In this document: positions 8,181-16,767 of the stretch, piece by piece
Layout: each line of letters starts with the position of its first letter
Position numbering within the stretch: the first letter of the stretch is position 1
Assembly (NCBI GenBank): GCA_937965795.1
Contig: CALCMD010000019.1
Location: 1-49,407 of the forward strand
DNA from: an uncultured Lachnospiraceae bacterium
GTDB taxonomy: Bacteria; Bacillota; Clostridia; Lachnospirales; Lachnospiraceae
Length of the DNA: 49,407 bases
Reading direction: 5' to 3'
Notes under the pieces: generated by a model
Seen by the model: only the letters and a program-made list of their open reading frames with translations
Told to the model about the DNA's origin: nothing
Database searches by the model: none
Translations under genes and position numbers: made by a program

Positions 8181-10427
8181 TTATATCCTGATTTTTGTCC
8201 CTTTCGTATCTCTCTTTCCGGTGCGAAGCCGTCTCAAATCCACTTCTTTTTCCTTATACTCAATCAGCGGATTTTCCATCGTTTCCAGCCCATATACTTC
8301 TTCCAGCTTATCCTCTTCACCAAGCCGGATTCCCCGGACGCCCACAGCTCCTTTTTTCTTCCAGGGAACTTCCTCTGCTTTAAATCGCAGAAAATATCCC
8401 TGATGCGTTCGCAGAACAAGCTGTTCCGCCGTTTCCATGCACCAAACGGAAATGACTGCGTCGCCTTCCTGTAGCTTCGTCGCCGCAATCGTACGCTTCG
8501 CCACATCAAATTCATCTCCCTGCACTTTCTTTAGCATTCCCTGTGCCGTAGCAAACAAAAGGTCAGACGCCTTGATCTTCTGAAGGCACCCTGCGAATAT
8601 AATTCTCTCCTGTGCGCTGTCGTAATTACACAGATTGTCCACCGGCGTCCCTTTTTCCCTGAATTTTCCGTAAGGAACATCTGCCATTCGGACGGTGTGC
8701 ATTTTTCCGGTATCTGTAAAAAGACAAATCCTGTCGGTATTCATGCAGGTGATCCTGTATTTATTCTCAGAATCGGCCGCTTCCCTGTTCCTCTCATATA
8801 CGGACGGATCCACAGATTTCGCATAACCAAAACGGTCCATCAAAAATACGACTTCTGCTTCTTCTGGCTTTTTCTCCTCATAAACGGCCGCGGCCGCATT
8901 TTCAATGGAAGTCTTTCTTGGCACGGCATACTCTTTTTTTACTGCGTCAAGCTCTTTGATAATGACCTTTGCCATTGAGCGGTAATGATTCAGGATGTCC
9001 TCATAACGCTCAATATTTTTCAGAGTCGTTTCATGCTCCTTCATCAGGGCTTCGATTTCCAGCCCGATCAGCTTATACAGCCGCATCTCCAGAATCGCCG
9101 TCGCCTGCGCCTCTGTAAAACGCAGGCTGGCAGCCGCCTTTTCGGAGGTTTTGGATTTAAACTGAATCCCTTCTGTCACTCCGTTTACCAGGCACTCCTT
9201 CACCTGTTTCTGACTCTTGCTTCCCCGGAGGATTTCAATAATCAGGTCAATCACATCGCAGGCTTTGATCAGTCCTTCCTGAATCTCGCTCTTCGCTTTT
9301 TCTTTCTTCAAAAGCGTCCGGTATTTTCTGGTGGCCAGCTCAAACTGGAAATCAATGTGGTGCTCCAGAACACTTCGAAGCCCCATCGTCTCCGGCCTTC
9401 CGTCGCAGACCGCCAGCATATTCACGCTGAAGGTGTCCTCCAGCCGCGTTTTCTTATATAAAAGATTAATCAGATTCTTTGTATCCGCATTTTTTTTCAG
9501 TTCGAGAACAATACGGATTCCCTCTTTCGAAGACTGATTCGAAATATCCACGATGTCCGTAGTCTTTTTCGTTTCTACCAAAGACGCCACGTCGTTTAAA
9601 AATTTCCCGATATTCGCTCCCAGCATGGTATACGGAATCTCGGTAATCACGATACGTTCCCTGCCTCCCTTGACCGGTTCGACTTCCACTCTTCCTCGAA
9701 TCCTGATCTTCCCGGTTCCTGTTTTATAAATCTGCGGCAGTTCGTCTTTATTGACTACAATTCCCCCGGTCGGAAAATCCGGCCCCTGAATATACTCCAG
9801 CAGCTCCTCGTCCGTGATCTTACTGTTTTTAATCATGGCCTTGACCGCATCGACCACTTCTCCCAGATTATGGGGCGGCGTACTCGTCACCATACCTACG
9901 GCGATTCCCTCTGAACCATTGACAAGAAAATTTGGAATCCGCACCGGAAGTACTTCAGGCTCCTTCTCCGTCTCATCGAAATTCGGTACGAAATCTACCA
10001 CATTTTTATCCAGATCGCCCAAAAAGCTTTCCTGCGTAATCTTCTGAAGCCTGGCCTCTGTATATCGCATGGCTGCCGCGCCGTCTCCCTCGATGGAGCC
10101 GAAGTTTCCATGTCCATCCACCAGCGGAAGTCCTTTTTTAAAATCCTGCGCCATGACTACCAGCGCTTCATAGATGGAACTGTCGCCGTGCGGATGATAT
10201 TTACCCATCGTATCGCCCACGATACGGGCGCACTTCCGATATGGCCTGTCATAGCGTATCCCCAGTTCGTGCATATCGTAAAGAGTACGGCGCTGTACAG
10301 GTTTCAGCCCGTCCCTGATGTCAGGCAGCGCACGGGAAATGATAACGCTCATGGCATAGTCAATATACGACTTCTGCATCACATCTGAGTACTCCGTGCG
10401 AATAATATTCTGTTCTAAATTTTCCAT
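8181..10427 (-). CDS. parC: DNA topoisomerase IV subunit A (ParC/GyrA family)
   Basis: 748 aa. The DNA-cleaving subunit of a type IIA topoisomerase. The catalytic Tyr is Tyr122 in AAMRYTEARL. The quinolone-resistance region HPHGDSSIYEALV keeps Ser83 and an acidic residue (Glu87), so no resistance substitution is evident. The C-terminal beta-propeller has no canonical GyrA box (QRRGGKG), which argues for ParC rather than GyrA. GGAGGAAAAT precedes the ATG. The gene lies 30 nt downstream of parE in one operon. A separate gyrA elsewhere is expected but not visible. Confidence 0.9.
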   Translation of the reverse strand: MENLEQNIIRTEYSDVMQKSYIDYAMSVIISRALPDIRDGLKPVQRRTLYDMHELGIRYDRPYRKCARIVGDTMGKYHPHGDSSIYEALVVMAQDFKKGLPLVDGHGNFGSIEGDGAAAMRYTEARLQKITQESFLGDLDKNVVDFVPNFDETEKEPEVLPVRIPNFLVNGSEGIAVGMVTSTPPHNLGEVVDAVKAMIKNSKITDEELLEYIQGPDFPTGGIVVNKDELPQIYKTGTGKIRIRGRVEVEPVKGGRERIVITEIPYTMLGANIGKFLNDVASLVETKKTTDIVDISNQSSKEGIRIVLELKKNADTKNLINLLYKKTRLEDTFSVNMLAVCDGRPETMGLRSVLEHHIDFQFELATRKYRTLLKKEKAKSEIQEGLIKACDVIDLIIEILRGSKSQKQVKECLVNGVTEGIQFKSKTSEKAAASLRFTEAQATAILEMRLYKLIGLEIEALMKEHETTLKNIERYEDILNHYRSMAKVIIKELDAVKKEYAVPRKTSIENAAAAVYEEKKPEEAEVVFLMDRFGYAKSVDPSVYERNREAADSENKYRITCMNTDRICLFTDTGKMHTVRMADVPYGKFREKGTPVDNLCNYDSAQERIIFAGCLQKIKASDLLFATAQGMLKKVQGDEFDVAKRTIAATKLQEGDAVISVWCMETAEQLVLRTHQGYFLRFKAEEVPWKKKGAVGVRGIRLGEEDKLEEVYGLETMENPLIEYKEKEVDLRRLRTGKRDTKGTKIRI

Positions 10428-10457
10428 ATTTTCCTCCAGCTCTCTATTTCAGGCAGG

Positions 10458-12380
10458 CTATACATCAAGCGCCGCATCCTGCGCATGTTCATAAATAAAC
10501 GCTTTTCTCGGCGGAACCTCCGTACCCATCAACATTTCCGTCACGTCAGACGCCATTCGCGCATCTTCAATCTCTACCCGTTTCATCATCCTTGTTTCCG
10601 GATTCAGGGTCGTTTCCCAAAGCTGGTCGGCGTCCATCTCCCCAAGCCCTTTATATCTTTGCAGGGTAAAAGGCCCTTTATGCGTTTTCCGATACCGCTC
10701 CAGCGCCTTATCGTCATAGAGATATTCCTCCGCTCCTTTTGACGGCATCGCTTTATATAAAGGCGGCATAGCGATATAGACATGTCCCTCATAAATCAAA
10801 TCCGGCATAAAACGGTAAAACAGGGTCAGAAGGAGCGTACTGATATGCGCGCCGTCCACATCGGCGTCCGCCATAATAATAATCTTATCATATTTCAGCT
10901 TTGTAATATCAAAATCATTTCCATAGCCTTCCGAAAACCCACAGCCAAAAGCATTGATCATCGTCTTGATTTCTGCATTTGCCAGAACTTTGTCGATACT
11001 CGCCTTTTCCACATTCAGAATCTTTCCCCGGATAGGCAGAATGGCCTGGAAATTCCGGTTTCTGGCCGTCTTTGCAGAGCCTCCGGCAGAATCTCCCTCT
11101 ACGATAAATATCTCGCATTTGGAAGCGTCCCGGCTTTCACAGTTTGCCAGCTTTCCATTGGAATCAAAGGAATATTTCTGCTTCGTCAGCATATTTGTCT
11201 TTGCCTTCTCTTCCGATTTTCTGATTTTTGCCGCCTTTTCCGCACAGGCAAGGACATTTTTCAAAGTCTCAAGGTTCCGGTCGAAATACAGGACAATCTC
11301 CTCGCCTGTTACCTTTCCAGTGGCTTTCGCCGCATCCTGGTTATCCAGCTTTGTCTTTGTCTGTCCTTCAAATCTCGGCGCCGGATGCTTGATGGAAACG
11401 ACCGCTGTCAGTCCGTTTCGTATATCTGCGCCTGTGAAATTTGCATCTTTCTCTTTTAAGATTCCAAGCTCTCTCGCATAGCTGTTCATGACCGTAGTAA
11501 ACATGGTCTTAAATCCCGTCAGATGCGTACCTCCCTCCGCATTATAGATATTATTGCAGAATCCCAGCACATTCTCGTGAAACTCATTCACATACTGGAA
11601 CGCACATTCTACGGTAATTCCATCCGACTCCCCTTGATAATACACCGGCTCATGAATCGTCTCTTTCTTTTTATTCAAATCCCTGACATAGCCAATGATG
11701 CCCTCCGGCTCATGAAATTCCATATGTTCTGTCTGTGCTTCCCGCTTATCCTCAAAAACGATCGTCAGCTTCGGGTTCAGATATGCCGTTTCATGAAGCC
11801 TGCTTTTTACCTCTGCCGCTGCAAAGACTGTCTTTTCAAAAATTTCCGGATCTGGCAGGAAATTAATCCAGGTTCCGGTCTTTTTTGTCTTTCCAATCAC
11901 GGGAAGAAGCCCGTTCTCCAGTTCAATCGTCGGAATGCCGCGCTCATAGCGGTCGTGGTGAATGGCTCCCTCCCGGCTTATCTTAATCTCCAGATAAGTC
12001 GAAAGCGCATTCACCACGGAAGAACCGACGCCATGCAGCCCCCCGCTGGTTTTATACACGTTATTATCAAACTTTCCACCGGCATGCAGCGTTGTAAATA
12101 CAAGCCGTTCCGCCGACATCCCCTTTTCGTGCATCCCCACCGGAATTCCACGCCCGTTGTCGTTCACGGTAGCCGAGCCATCTTTCTCCAATGTCACTTC
12201 TATCCGGTCACAGTATCCCGCCAGATGCTCGTCCACCGCATTATCTACGATTTCATAGATCAGATGATTCAATCCTTTGCGTGATACGCTTCCTATATAC
12301 ATACCGGGTCTTTTTCTGACCGCCTCAAGCCCCTCAAGCACTGAGATACTGCTGGCATCGTATGTGGTATTCTTCGCCAT
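10458..12380 (-). CDS. parE: DNA topoisomerase IV subunit B (ParE/GyrB family)
   Basis: 640 aa. The ATPase subunit partnering ParC. GHKL ATPase signs: EIVDNAVDEHLAG, DNGRGIPVG and the GGLHGVGSS lid. The Toprim segment has EGDSAGG and DADVDGAHI, and the C-terminus has the QRYKGLGEMD motif. The length (about 640) is that of GyrB/ParE without a proteobacterial insert. AGAGAGG lies 8 nt before the ATG, and the operon promoter is at 12432-12461. Confidence 0.92.
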   Translation of the reverse strand: MAKNTTYDASSISVLEGLEAVRKRPGMYIGSVSRKGLNHLIYEIVDNAVDEHLAGYCDRIEVTLEKDGSATVNDNGRGIPVGMHEKGMSAERLVFTTLHAGGKFDNNVYKTSGGLHGVGSSVVNALSTYLEIKISREGAIHHDRYERGIPTIELENGLLPVIGKTKKTGTWINFLPDPEIFEKTVFAAAEVKSRLHETAYLNPKLTIVFEDKREAQTEHMEFHEPEGIIGYVRDLNKKKETIHEPVYYQGESDGITVECAFQYVNEFHENVLGFCNNIYNAEGGTHLTGFKTMFTTVMNSYARELGILKEKDANFTGADIRNGLTAVVSIKHPAPRFEGQTKTKLDNQDAAKATGKVTGEEIVLYFDRNLETLKNVLACAEKAAKIRKSEEKAKTNMLTKQKYSFDSNGKLANCESRDASKCEIFIVEGDSAGGSAKTARNRNFQAILPIRGKILNVEKASIDKVLANAEIKTMINAFGCGFSEGYGNDFDITKLKYDKIIIMADADVDGAHISTLLLTLFYRFMPDLIYEGHVYIAMPPLYKAMPSKGAEEYLYDDKALERYRKTHKGPFTLQRYKGLGEMDADQLWETTLNPETRMMKRVEIEDARMASDVTEMLMGTEVPPRKAFIYEHAQDAALDV

Positions 12381-12431
12381 TTTTTCATTCCTCTCTTCAC
12401 ATTCGAACTAACATTCTATTCACTAACGGCT

Positions 12432-12461
12432 ATTATAACAACAATCCACCAAAAAATGCAA
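12432..12461 (-). promoter_or_regulatory. sigma-A promoter of parE-parC
   Basis: -35 TTGCAT (12456-12461), 18-nt spacer, -10 TATAAT (12432-12437), on the minus strand. The leader is about 45 nt. Confidence 0.75.
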
Positions 12462-12462
12462 G

Positions 12463-12498
12463 AAAAAATCAGGAAAGCTTTTACTTTTCTGATTTTTT
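12463..12498. terminator. Palindromic hairpin with T-runs on both sides, abutting the parE -35
   Basis: AAAAAATCAG (12463-12472) pairs perfectly with CTGATTTTTT (12489-12498), with an inner AAAG/CTTT. It can act as a second terminator after the tRNA-Glu transcript, insulating the parE promoter that begins 2 bp further on. Confidence 0.6.
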
Positions 12499-12519
12499 CA
12501 TCCATTCCTCAAAATTTTA

Positions 12520-12562
12520 AAAATAAAAAGGCTGAAAACATCTTCCTCCAGATATTTTCAGC
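12520..12562 (-). terminator. Intrinsic terminator of tRNA-Glu
   Basis: On the minus strand the stem GCTGAAAA...TTTTCAGC is followed by CTTTTTATTTTT, 20 nt beyond the tRNA. Confidence 0.75.
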
Positions 12563-12581
12563 AATTTTAATATTTCACAAA

Positions 12582-12653
12582 CAGTTCGTAGGGGAATCGA
12601 ACCCCTGTTTCCGCCGTGAGAGGGCGGCGTCTTAACCGCTTGACCAACGAACC
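12582..12653 (-). tRNA. tRNA-Glu(CTC)
   Basis: 72 nt. The acceptor GGTTCGT pairs with ACGAACT (a G-U at the terminal pair). The anticodon stem is CCGCC/GGCGG with loop CTCTCAC (anticodon CTC, codon GAG), and the T-arm has GGTTCGATTCC. No CCA is encoded. The overall sequence resembles Firmicutes tRNA-Glu, and having the CTC rather than the TTC isoacceptor implies another tRNA-Glu elsewhere. Confidence 0.95.
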
Positions 12654-12672
12654 ATGTCGAACCGACTTCGTT

Positions 12673-12701
12673 ATGATACTATACTTTTTTCAAAAAATCA
12701 A
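12673..12701 (-). promoter_or_regulatory. Promoter of tRNA-Glu
   Basis: -35 TTGATT (12696-12701), 17-nt spacer, -10 TATCAT (12673-12678), on the minus strand. The predicted start is about 13 nt before the mature tRNA. Confidence 0.6.
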
Positions 12702-12742
12702 GTACTTTTTTCAAATTCTTTTACTTTTCATGCTCATACCCT

Positions 12743-12784
12743 AAAAAGCAATCCCGGATGATTCCGCTGCCGGGACTGCTTTTC
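12743..12784 (-). terminator. Intrinsic terminator of the malic enzyme gene
   Basis: AAAAGCA-TCCCGG pairs with CCGGGA-TGCTTTT, and on the minus strand it ends in TTGCTTTTT. It lies 25 nt beyond the malic enzyme stop. Confidence 0.85.
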
Positions 12785-12808
12785 TATGTTTCCAGGATAG
12801 GAACATCG

Positions 12809-13981
12809 TTAGATTCTGGCTACGCCGCTCTCGATTGCCGCTTTCTTTGTCGCCTCTGCCACGGCATCCTTCACTCTGCTGTCAAATGCTGCCGGAAGGA
12901 TATAATCCGGGTTCAGTTCCTCATCACTTACCAGCCCTGCAATCGCATAAGCTGCCGCTACCTTCATCTTATCATTAATATCCGATGCACGCACGTCCAG
13001 CGCTCCACGGAAAATTCCAGGGAAACAAAGCACGTTGTTTACCTGATTCGGGAAATCAGAACGTCCCGTAGATACGACTGCCGCGCCCGCCGCCTTGGCG
13101 TCATCCGGGAAAATTTCCGGCGTCGGATTTGCACAGGCAAAAATAATCGGGTCTTTCGCCATCGTGCGCACCATATCCTGTGTCAGAGTTCCCGGCGCAG
13201 ATACGCCGATGAAAATGTCCGCACCTTTGATAACTTCTGCCAGGGTTCCTTTTTCGTGGTTGAAATTCGTGATCTTCGCCATCTCTTCTTTGATCGGGTT
13301 CAGCCCTTCGCGTCCTTCGTAAATTGCTCCCTTGCGGTCCGTCATGATCACATTTTTCAGTCCCATGGACATCAGCAGGCGGATGATCGCAATGCCGGCT
13401 GCTCCTGCGCCGGAAGTGACAATTTTCACATCCTCAAGCTTCTTTCCCACAACCTTCAGCGCATTGATGATTCCTGCAAGCGTGATAACTGCCGTTCCAT
13501 GCTGGTCGTCATGGAAAATCGGAATATCACAGCATTCTTTTAACTTCTTCTCGATTTCAAAACATCTCGGAGCAGAAATATCTTCCAGATTTACTCCACC
13601 AAAGCTTCCTGCCAGAAGCGCAACGGTCTTTACAATCTCATCTACATCTTTGCTGCGAACACATAACGGAATGGCGTCCACGTCACCGAACTCTTTGAAA
13701 AGTACACATTTTCCTTCCATTACCGGCATACCAGCCTCCGGTCCAATGTCACCCAGTCCAAGTACTGCCGTTCCATCTGTCACAACAGCTACCGTATTCC
13801 AACGGCGCGTCAGATCGTAGCTCTTATTTACATCCTTCTGAATCTCCAGGCAAGGCTCAGCAACGCCCGGCGTATATGCAAGACTCAAAGCTTCCTTTGA
13901 ATTTACTGCCGCACGAGATTTTACCTCCAGCTTTCCTCTCAGGTCATAGTGCATTTTTAATGATTCTTTTGCGTAATCCAT
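12809..13981 (-). CDS. NAD(P)-dependent malic enzyme (malate dehydrogenase, decarboxylating)
   Basis: 390 aa, the short bacterial malic-enzyme form without a phosphotransacetylase tail. Converts malate to pyruvate and CO2 with NAD(P)+. Motifs: the catalytic region around YTPGVAEPC with VVTDGTAVLGLGDIG, the metal-binding segment FHDDQHGTA, the Rossmann motif GAGAAGIA, and the PTPEIFP region. Cofactor preference cannot be read with certainty. It has its own promoter and terminator and so is monocistronic. Confidence 0.93.
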   Translation of the reverse strand: MDYAKESLKMHYDLRGKLEVKSRAAVNSKEALSLAYTPGVAEPCLEIQKDVNKSYDLTRRWNTVAVVTDGTAVLGLGDIGPEAGMPVMEGKCVLFKEFGDVDAIPLCVRSKDVDEIVKTVALLAGSFGGVNLEDISAPRCFEIEKKLKECCDIPIFHDDQHGTAVITLAGIINALKVVGKKLEDVKIVTSGAGAAGIAIIRLLMSMGLKNVIMTDRKGAIYEGREGLNPIKEEMAKITNFNHEKGTLAEVIKGADIFIGVSAPGTLTQDMVRTMAKDPIIFACANPTPEIFPDDAKAAGAAVVSTGRSDFPNQVNNVLCFPGIFRGALDVRASDINDKMKVAAAYAIAGLVSDEELNPDYILPAAFDSRVKDAVAEATKKAAIESGVARI

Positions 13982-14052
13982 CTGAATTCCCCTTTCCGCT
14001 AAAAAGATATTCTTTTCTATTTTTCATTGTTCTATGGCATTGCACGTCTCCT

Positions 14053-14081
14053 ATTGTAATAAAATCTGCGGAAAAACACAA
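14053..14081 (-). promoter_or_regulatory. sigma-A promoter of the malic enzyme gene
   Basis: -35 TTGTGT (14076-14081), 17-nt spacer, -10 TACAAT (14053-14058), on the minus strand. Confidence 0.6.
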
Positions 14082-14112
14082 CATCTTTTTGCCTGATTCT
14101 GCAAAATTGAGT

Positions 14113-14160
14113 AAAAAATCCATTGCAAAACACGACTTTGATGCCTTGCAATGGATTTTA
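14113..14160 (-). terminator. Intrinsic terminator of cysK
   Basis: A 14-bp perfect stem, AAAATCCATTGCAA with TTGCAATGGATTTT, followed on the minus strand by TTTTTTAC. It starts a few nt after the cysK stop. Confidence 0.88.
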
Positions 14161-14166
14161 TCCTTC

Positions 14167-15099
14167 CTATTCTGCAAATAATGGTGTTGAATAATATCTG
14201 TCGCCTGTATCCGGCAATAATGCTACAATCGTTTTTCCTTCATTTTCCGGACGCTTCGCAAGCTGAATCGCGGCGGATAGAGCTGCACCGGAAGAGATTC
14301 CCACCAGTACCCCTTCCTTTTTTCCCATCAGCTTTCCGACTGCAAAGGCGTCCTCATTGTCAATTGTGATGATTTCATCGTAAATAGAAGTATTCAGCAC
14401 CTCCGGTACAAATCCGGCTCCGATTCCCTGAATCTTATGAGGTCCCCCTTTTCCTTCTGAGAGAACCGGTGAACTTGCTGGCTCCACTGCTACGATTTTT
14501 ATCTCGCTGTTCTGGGATTTCAGATATTCTCCCACCCCTGTAAGCGTCCCTCCGGTTCCTACACCTGCCACGAAAATATCTACGTTTCCGTCTGTATCTT
14601 TCCAGATTTCCGGCCCCGTCGTTTCTCTGTGCATCTTTGGATTCGCCGGATTTACAAACTGTCCCGGAATGAAACTGTCTGGAATCTCTTTTGCCAGTTC
14701 CTCTGCCTTATCGATTGCCCCTTTCATTCCTTTTGCGCCATCTGTGAGCACCAGCTCCGCGCCATATGCCTTCAGAATGTTTCTTCTCTCCACGCTCATC
14801 GTTTCCGGCATGGTAAGAATGATGCGGTATCCTTTGACCGCTGCAATGGATGCAAGGCCGATTCCGGTATTTCCCGACGTCGGTTCAATAATCACAGAAC
14901 CTTCTTTTAAAATTCCTTTTGTTTCTGCATCCTCAATCATGGCTTTCGAAATTCTGTCTTTCACACTTCCCGCCGGATTAAAATATTCCAGTTTTACAAG
15001 AACCGTCGCTTTCAGTCCAAGCTCTCTCTCAATATTGGCTACTTCAACCAGAGGGGTATTTCCGATCAGTCCCAACGTTCCTTTATAAATGTTCGCCAT
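14167..15099 (-). CDS. cysK: Cysteine synthase A (O-acetylserine sulfhydrylase)
   Basis: 310 aa. A PLP enzyme making cysteine from O-acetylserine and sulfide. The PLP lysine is in NPAGSVKDRI (Lys47), the substrate loop is PTSGNTGIG, and the phosphate-binding loop is GTGGTLTG. The length is typical. No serine acetyltransferase is adjacent. It is controlled by a perfect sigma-A promoter overlapped by one copy of an 11-bp direct repeat. Cysteine made here would feed the IscS cluster 12 kb away, a functional rather than physical link. Confidence 0.95.
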   Translation of the reverse strand: MANIYKGTLGLIGNTPLVEVANIERELGLKATVLVKLEYFNPAGSVKDRISKAMIEDAETKGILKEGSVIIEPTSGNTGIGLASIAAVKGYRIILTMPETMSVERRNILKAYGAELVLTDGAKGMKGAIDKAEELAKEIPDSFIPGQFVNPANPKMHRETTGPEIWKDTDGNVDIFVAGVGTGGTLTGVGEYLKSQNSEIKIVAVEPASSPVLSEGKGGPHKIQGIGAGFVPEVLNTSIYDEIITIDNEDAFAVGKLMGKKEGVLVGISSGAALSAAIQLAKRPENEGKTIVALLPDTGDRYYSTPLFAE

Positions 15100-15153
15100 A
15101 TTTCTTCCTCCCTATTTCCTACTTTTTCGATATGTTTTATTTAATTTATGCGT

Positions 15154-15182
15154 ATTATATTCCTCAATTTCCTACTTGTCAA
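15154..15182 (-). promoter_or_regulatory. Perfect consensus promoter of cysK, overlapped by a direct repeat
   Basis: -35 TTGACA (15177-15182), 17-nt spacer, -10 TATAAT (15154-15159), on the minus strand. The 11-mer ATTTCCTACTT (plus strand) occurs at 15167-15177, inside the spacer, and again at 15114-15124, near the ribosome-binding site. Confidence 0.85.
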
Positions 15183-15199
15183 GTATGAATTTGCCTGAC

Positions 15200-16552
15200 T
15201 TATTTTTCTTTTCCAAAATATTTCCTATAAGTAATCAGAAACAGCGCCGCAGCCAGTAAAGCGGCCAGGTAATCCGTCACTGGCTGCGCCAGAGCCAGCA
15301 TCCGTGCAGAATCAAATACCCTGCTGAACACAAACAGGATTGGTATATACAAAATCCCTTGACGGCTCACGGACAAAATCAGGGAAGGTACTGCCGCTCC
15401 CGTGGACTGAATCGCATTGATCAGCACAAACAGGATACCCATGATCGGCCCGGAATAAATATAGATTCTGGCAAACGCCATTCCGTATTCATAAGCATCC
15501 GCATTATCCAGAAATGCCGTTACCAATGGCCCTGCTCCGCAATAACAGACGACCGTCATAACTACACTCAAGCCAAAAGCCAGCCCCAGCGAGAACTTCA
15601 GAACTGCCACATACCGTTTTCTGTTTCCTGCGCCAAAACAAAATCCTAACAGGGGCTGAATCCCGGTTCCCAGACCAATCAACAACATGACTACAATCAT
15701 GTTTACTTTCATAGCGACGCCAAGTCCGGCCACCGCCATATCTCCATACTTCACCATCATATTATTAATAATAATATTGGAAACACTCAGCAGGATACTG
15801 TTCAGAGAAGCAGGAATGCCAATCGCAAATACGCCCTTCGCAATCCCATCCCTCACCAGATACTCCTTTGGATTTATAGAAAGCATCGTCTTTTTTGACA
15901 GAAGATGCACAAAGTAGAACCCTGCCGCCAGCACATTTCCGATCACAGTAGCTACCGCTGCTCCCGCCACATTCCAGTGGAATCCGAGAATCATAACGGG
16001 ATCCAGAATGATATTGGCCATATTTCCCAGAATCATGCCTGTCATGGCTGTCTTTGCTCTTCCTTCCGCACGGATAATGTTACTAAAGGAATTGCTGACA
16101 ATCAAAAACGGAATGCCGCATGCCACGATTCTAAGATATTGGGACGCATATCTTTCTGTTTCCGCACTTGCCCCAATCAGATGACACACGGGTTCCACAA
16201 ATATCCAGATACCCACCATTGCAAGGATGCCAATCACAAGTCCCGTCCAGAAACAAAAAGACGATGTATTTTTCGCTCTTTCCTCTTTTCCTTCCCCCAG
16301 CATTCTGGAAATCAGGGATGTTCCCCCAATCCCGAACAGCATACCTACTGCCATAAAGATCAAAAAAGCCGGCGTTGCCACCGATACTGCCGCCACCATA
16401 TAAGCATCCTTTGTCTGTCCGATAAAAAATGTATCCGCCAGGTTATAGAGCAACACCATAATCATGCTGATAATGGATGGGATAATATTGCTGATTACCG
16501 CTTTTGAAACCGGCGCATTCCGAAAAATTTCTGTTGTTTTGTCCTGCATCAT
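15200..16552 (-). CDS. MATE-family multidrug/Na+ exporter
   Basis: 450 aa and about 12 hydrophobic segments throughout, in the inner membrane. The N-terminus FRNAPVSKAVISNIIPSIISM and the segment NLADTFFIGQTKD are typical of MATE proteins (NorM/DinF-like), and the repeated half is visible at GIQPLLGFCFGAGNRKRY. It would export cationic compounds in exchange for Na+ or H+; the substrate is unknown. Two adjacent ATGs (16552, 16549) follow GGAG. An inverted repeat flanking the -10 suggests control by a dedicated repressor, but no regulator gene is next to it. Confidence 0.9.
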   Translation of the reverse strand: MMQDKTTEIFRNAPVSKAVISNIIPSIISMIMVLLYNLADTFFIGQTKDAYMVAAVSVATPAFLIFMAVGMLFGIGGTSLISRMLGEGKEERAKNTSSFCFWTGLVIGILAMVGIWIFVEPVCHLIGASAETERYASQYLRIVACGIPFLIVSNSFSNIIRAEGRAKTAMTGMILGNMANIILDPVMILGFHWNVAGAAVATVIGNVLAAGFYFVHLLSKKTMLSINPKEYLVRDGIAKGVFAIGIPASLNSILLSVSNIIINNMMVKYGDMAVAGLGVAMKVNMIVVMLLIGLGTGIQPLLGFCFGAGNRKRYVAVLKFSLGLAFGLSVVMTVVCYCGAGPLVTAFLDNADAYEYGMAFARIYIYSGPIMGILFVLINAIQSTGAAVPSLILSVSRQGILYIPILFVFSRVFDSARMLALAQPVTDYLAALLAAALFLITYRKYFGKEK

Positions 16553-16597
16553 GTACTCTCCTTCTCCGTCGTATGTTTTTCACGCATTTTCCATATA

Positions 16598-16642
16598 TTT
16601 CAGGCTGTTAAACATATTACTGCATCCTGCCTGAAAAATCAA
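16598..16642 (-). promoter_or_regulatory. Promoter of the MATE gene with a flanking inverted repeat
   Basis: -35 TTGATT (16637-16642), 17-nt spacer, -10 TAATAT (16614-16619), on the minus strand. The 8-bp arms TTTCAGGC (16598-16605) and GCCTGAAA (16629-16636) flank the -10, a candidate operator. Confidence 0.6.
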
Positions 16643-16665
16643 CGGCGTTATCCGCAACATCATAA

Positions 16666-16728
16666 AAACACCGCAAAACGCATTCTAACATGGCAAATAG
16701 ACCAGGCTATATACGCTTCGCAGTGTTT
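16666..16728 (-). terminator. Possible terminator downstream of tpiA
   Basis: On the minus strand AAACACTGC pairs with GCGGTGTTT (one G-U pair) across a long loop and is followed by TTATG. The loop is ~45 nt, so this is weak. An AT-rich mini-hairpin also lies right at the stop codon. Confidence 0.4.
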
Positions 16729-16767
16729 CCGTACGTCTTACGTTAAATTTTCTGATAAATTCGAAAT

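Noticed and set aside
12655..12661. TGTCGAA (0A-box-like) beside tRNA-Glu
   Set aside because: Lies in the short tRNA leader with no partner site and no sporulation gene; a 7-mer can occur by chance.
14035..14051. Apparent two-codon minigene (AGGAG then ATG CCA TAG) in the malic enzyme leader
   Set aside because: The AGGAG overlaps the predicted transcription start, so it would not be on the mRNA as a ribosome site.
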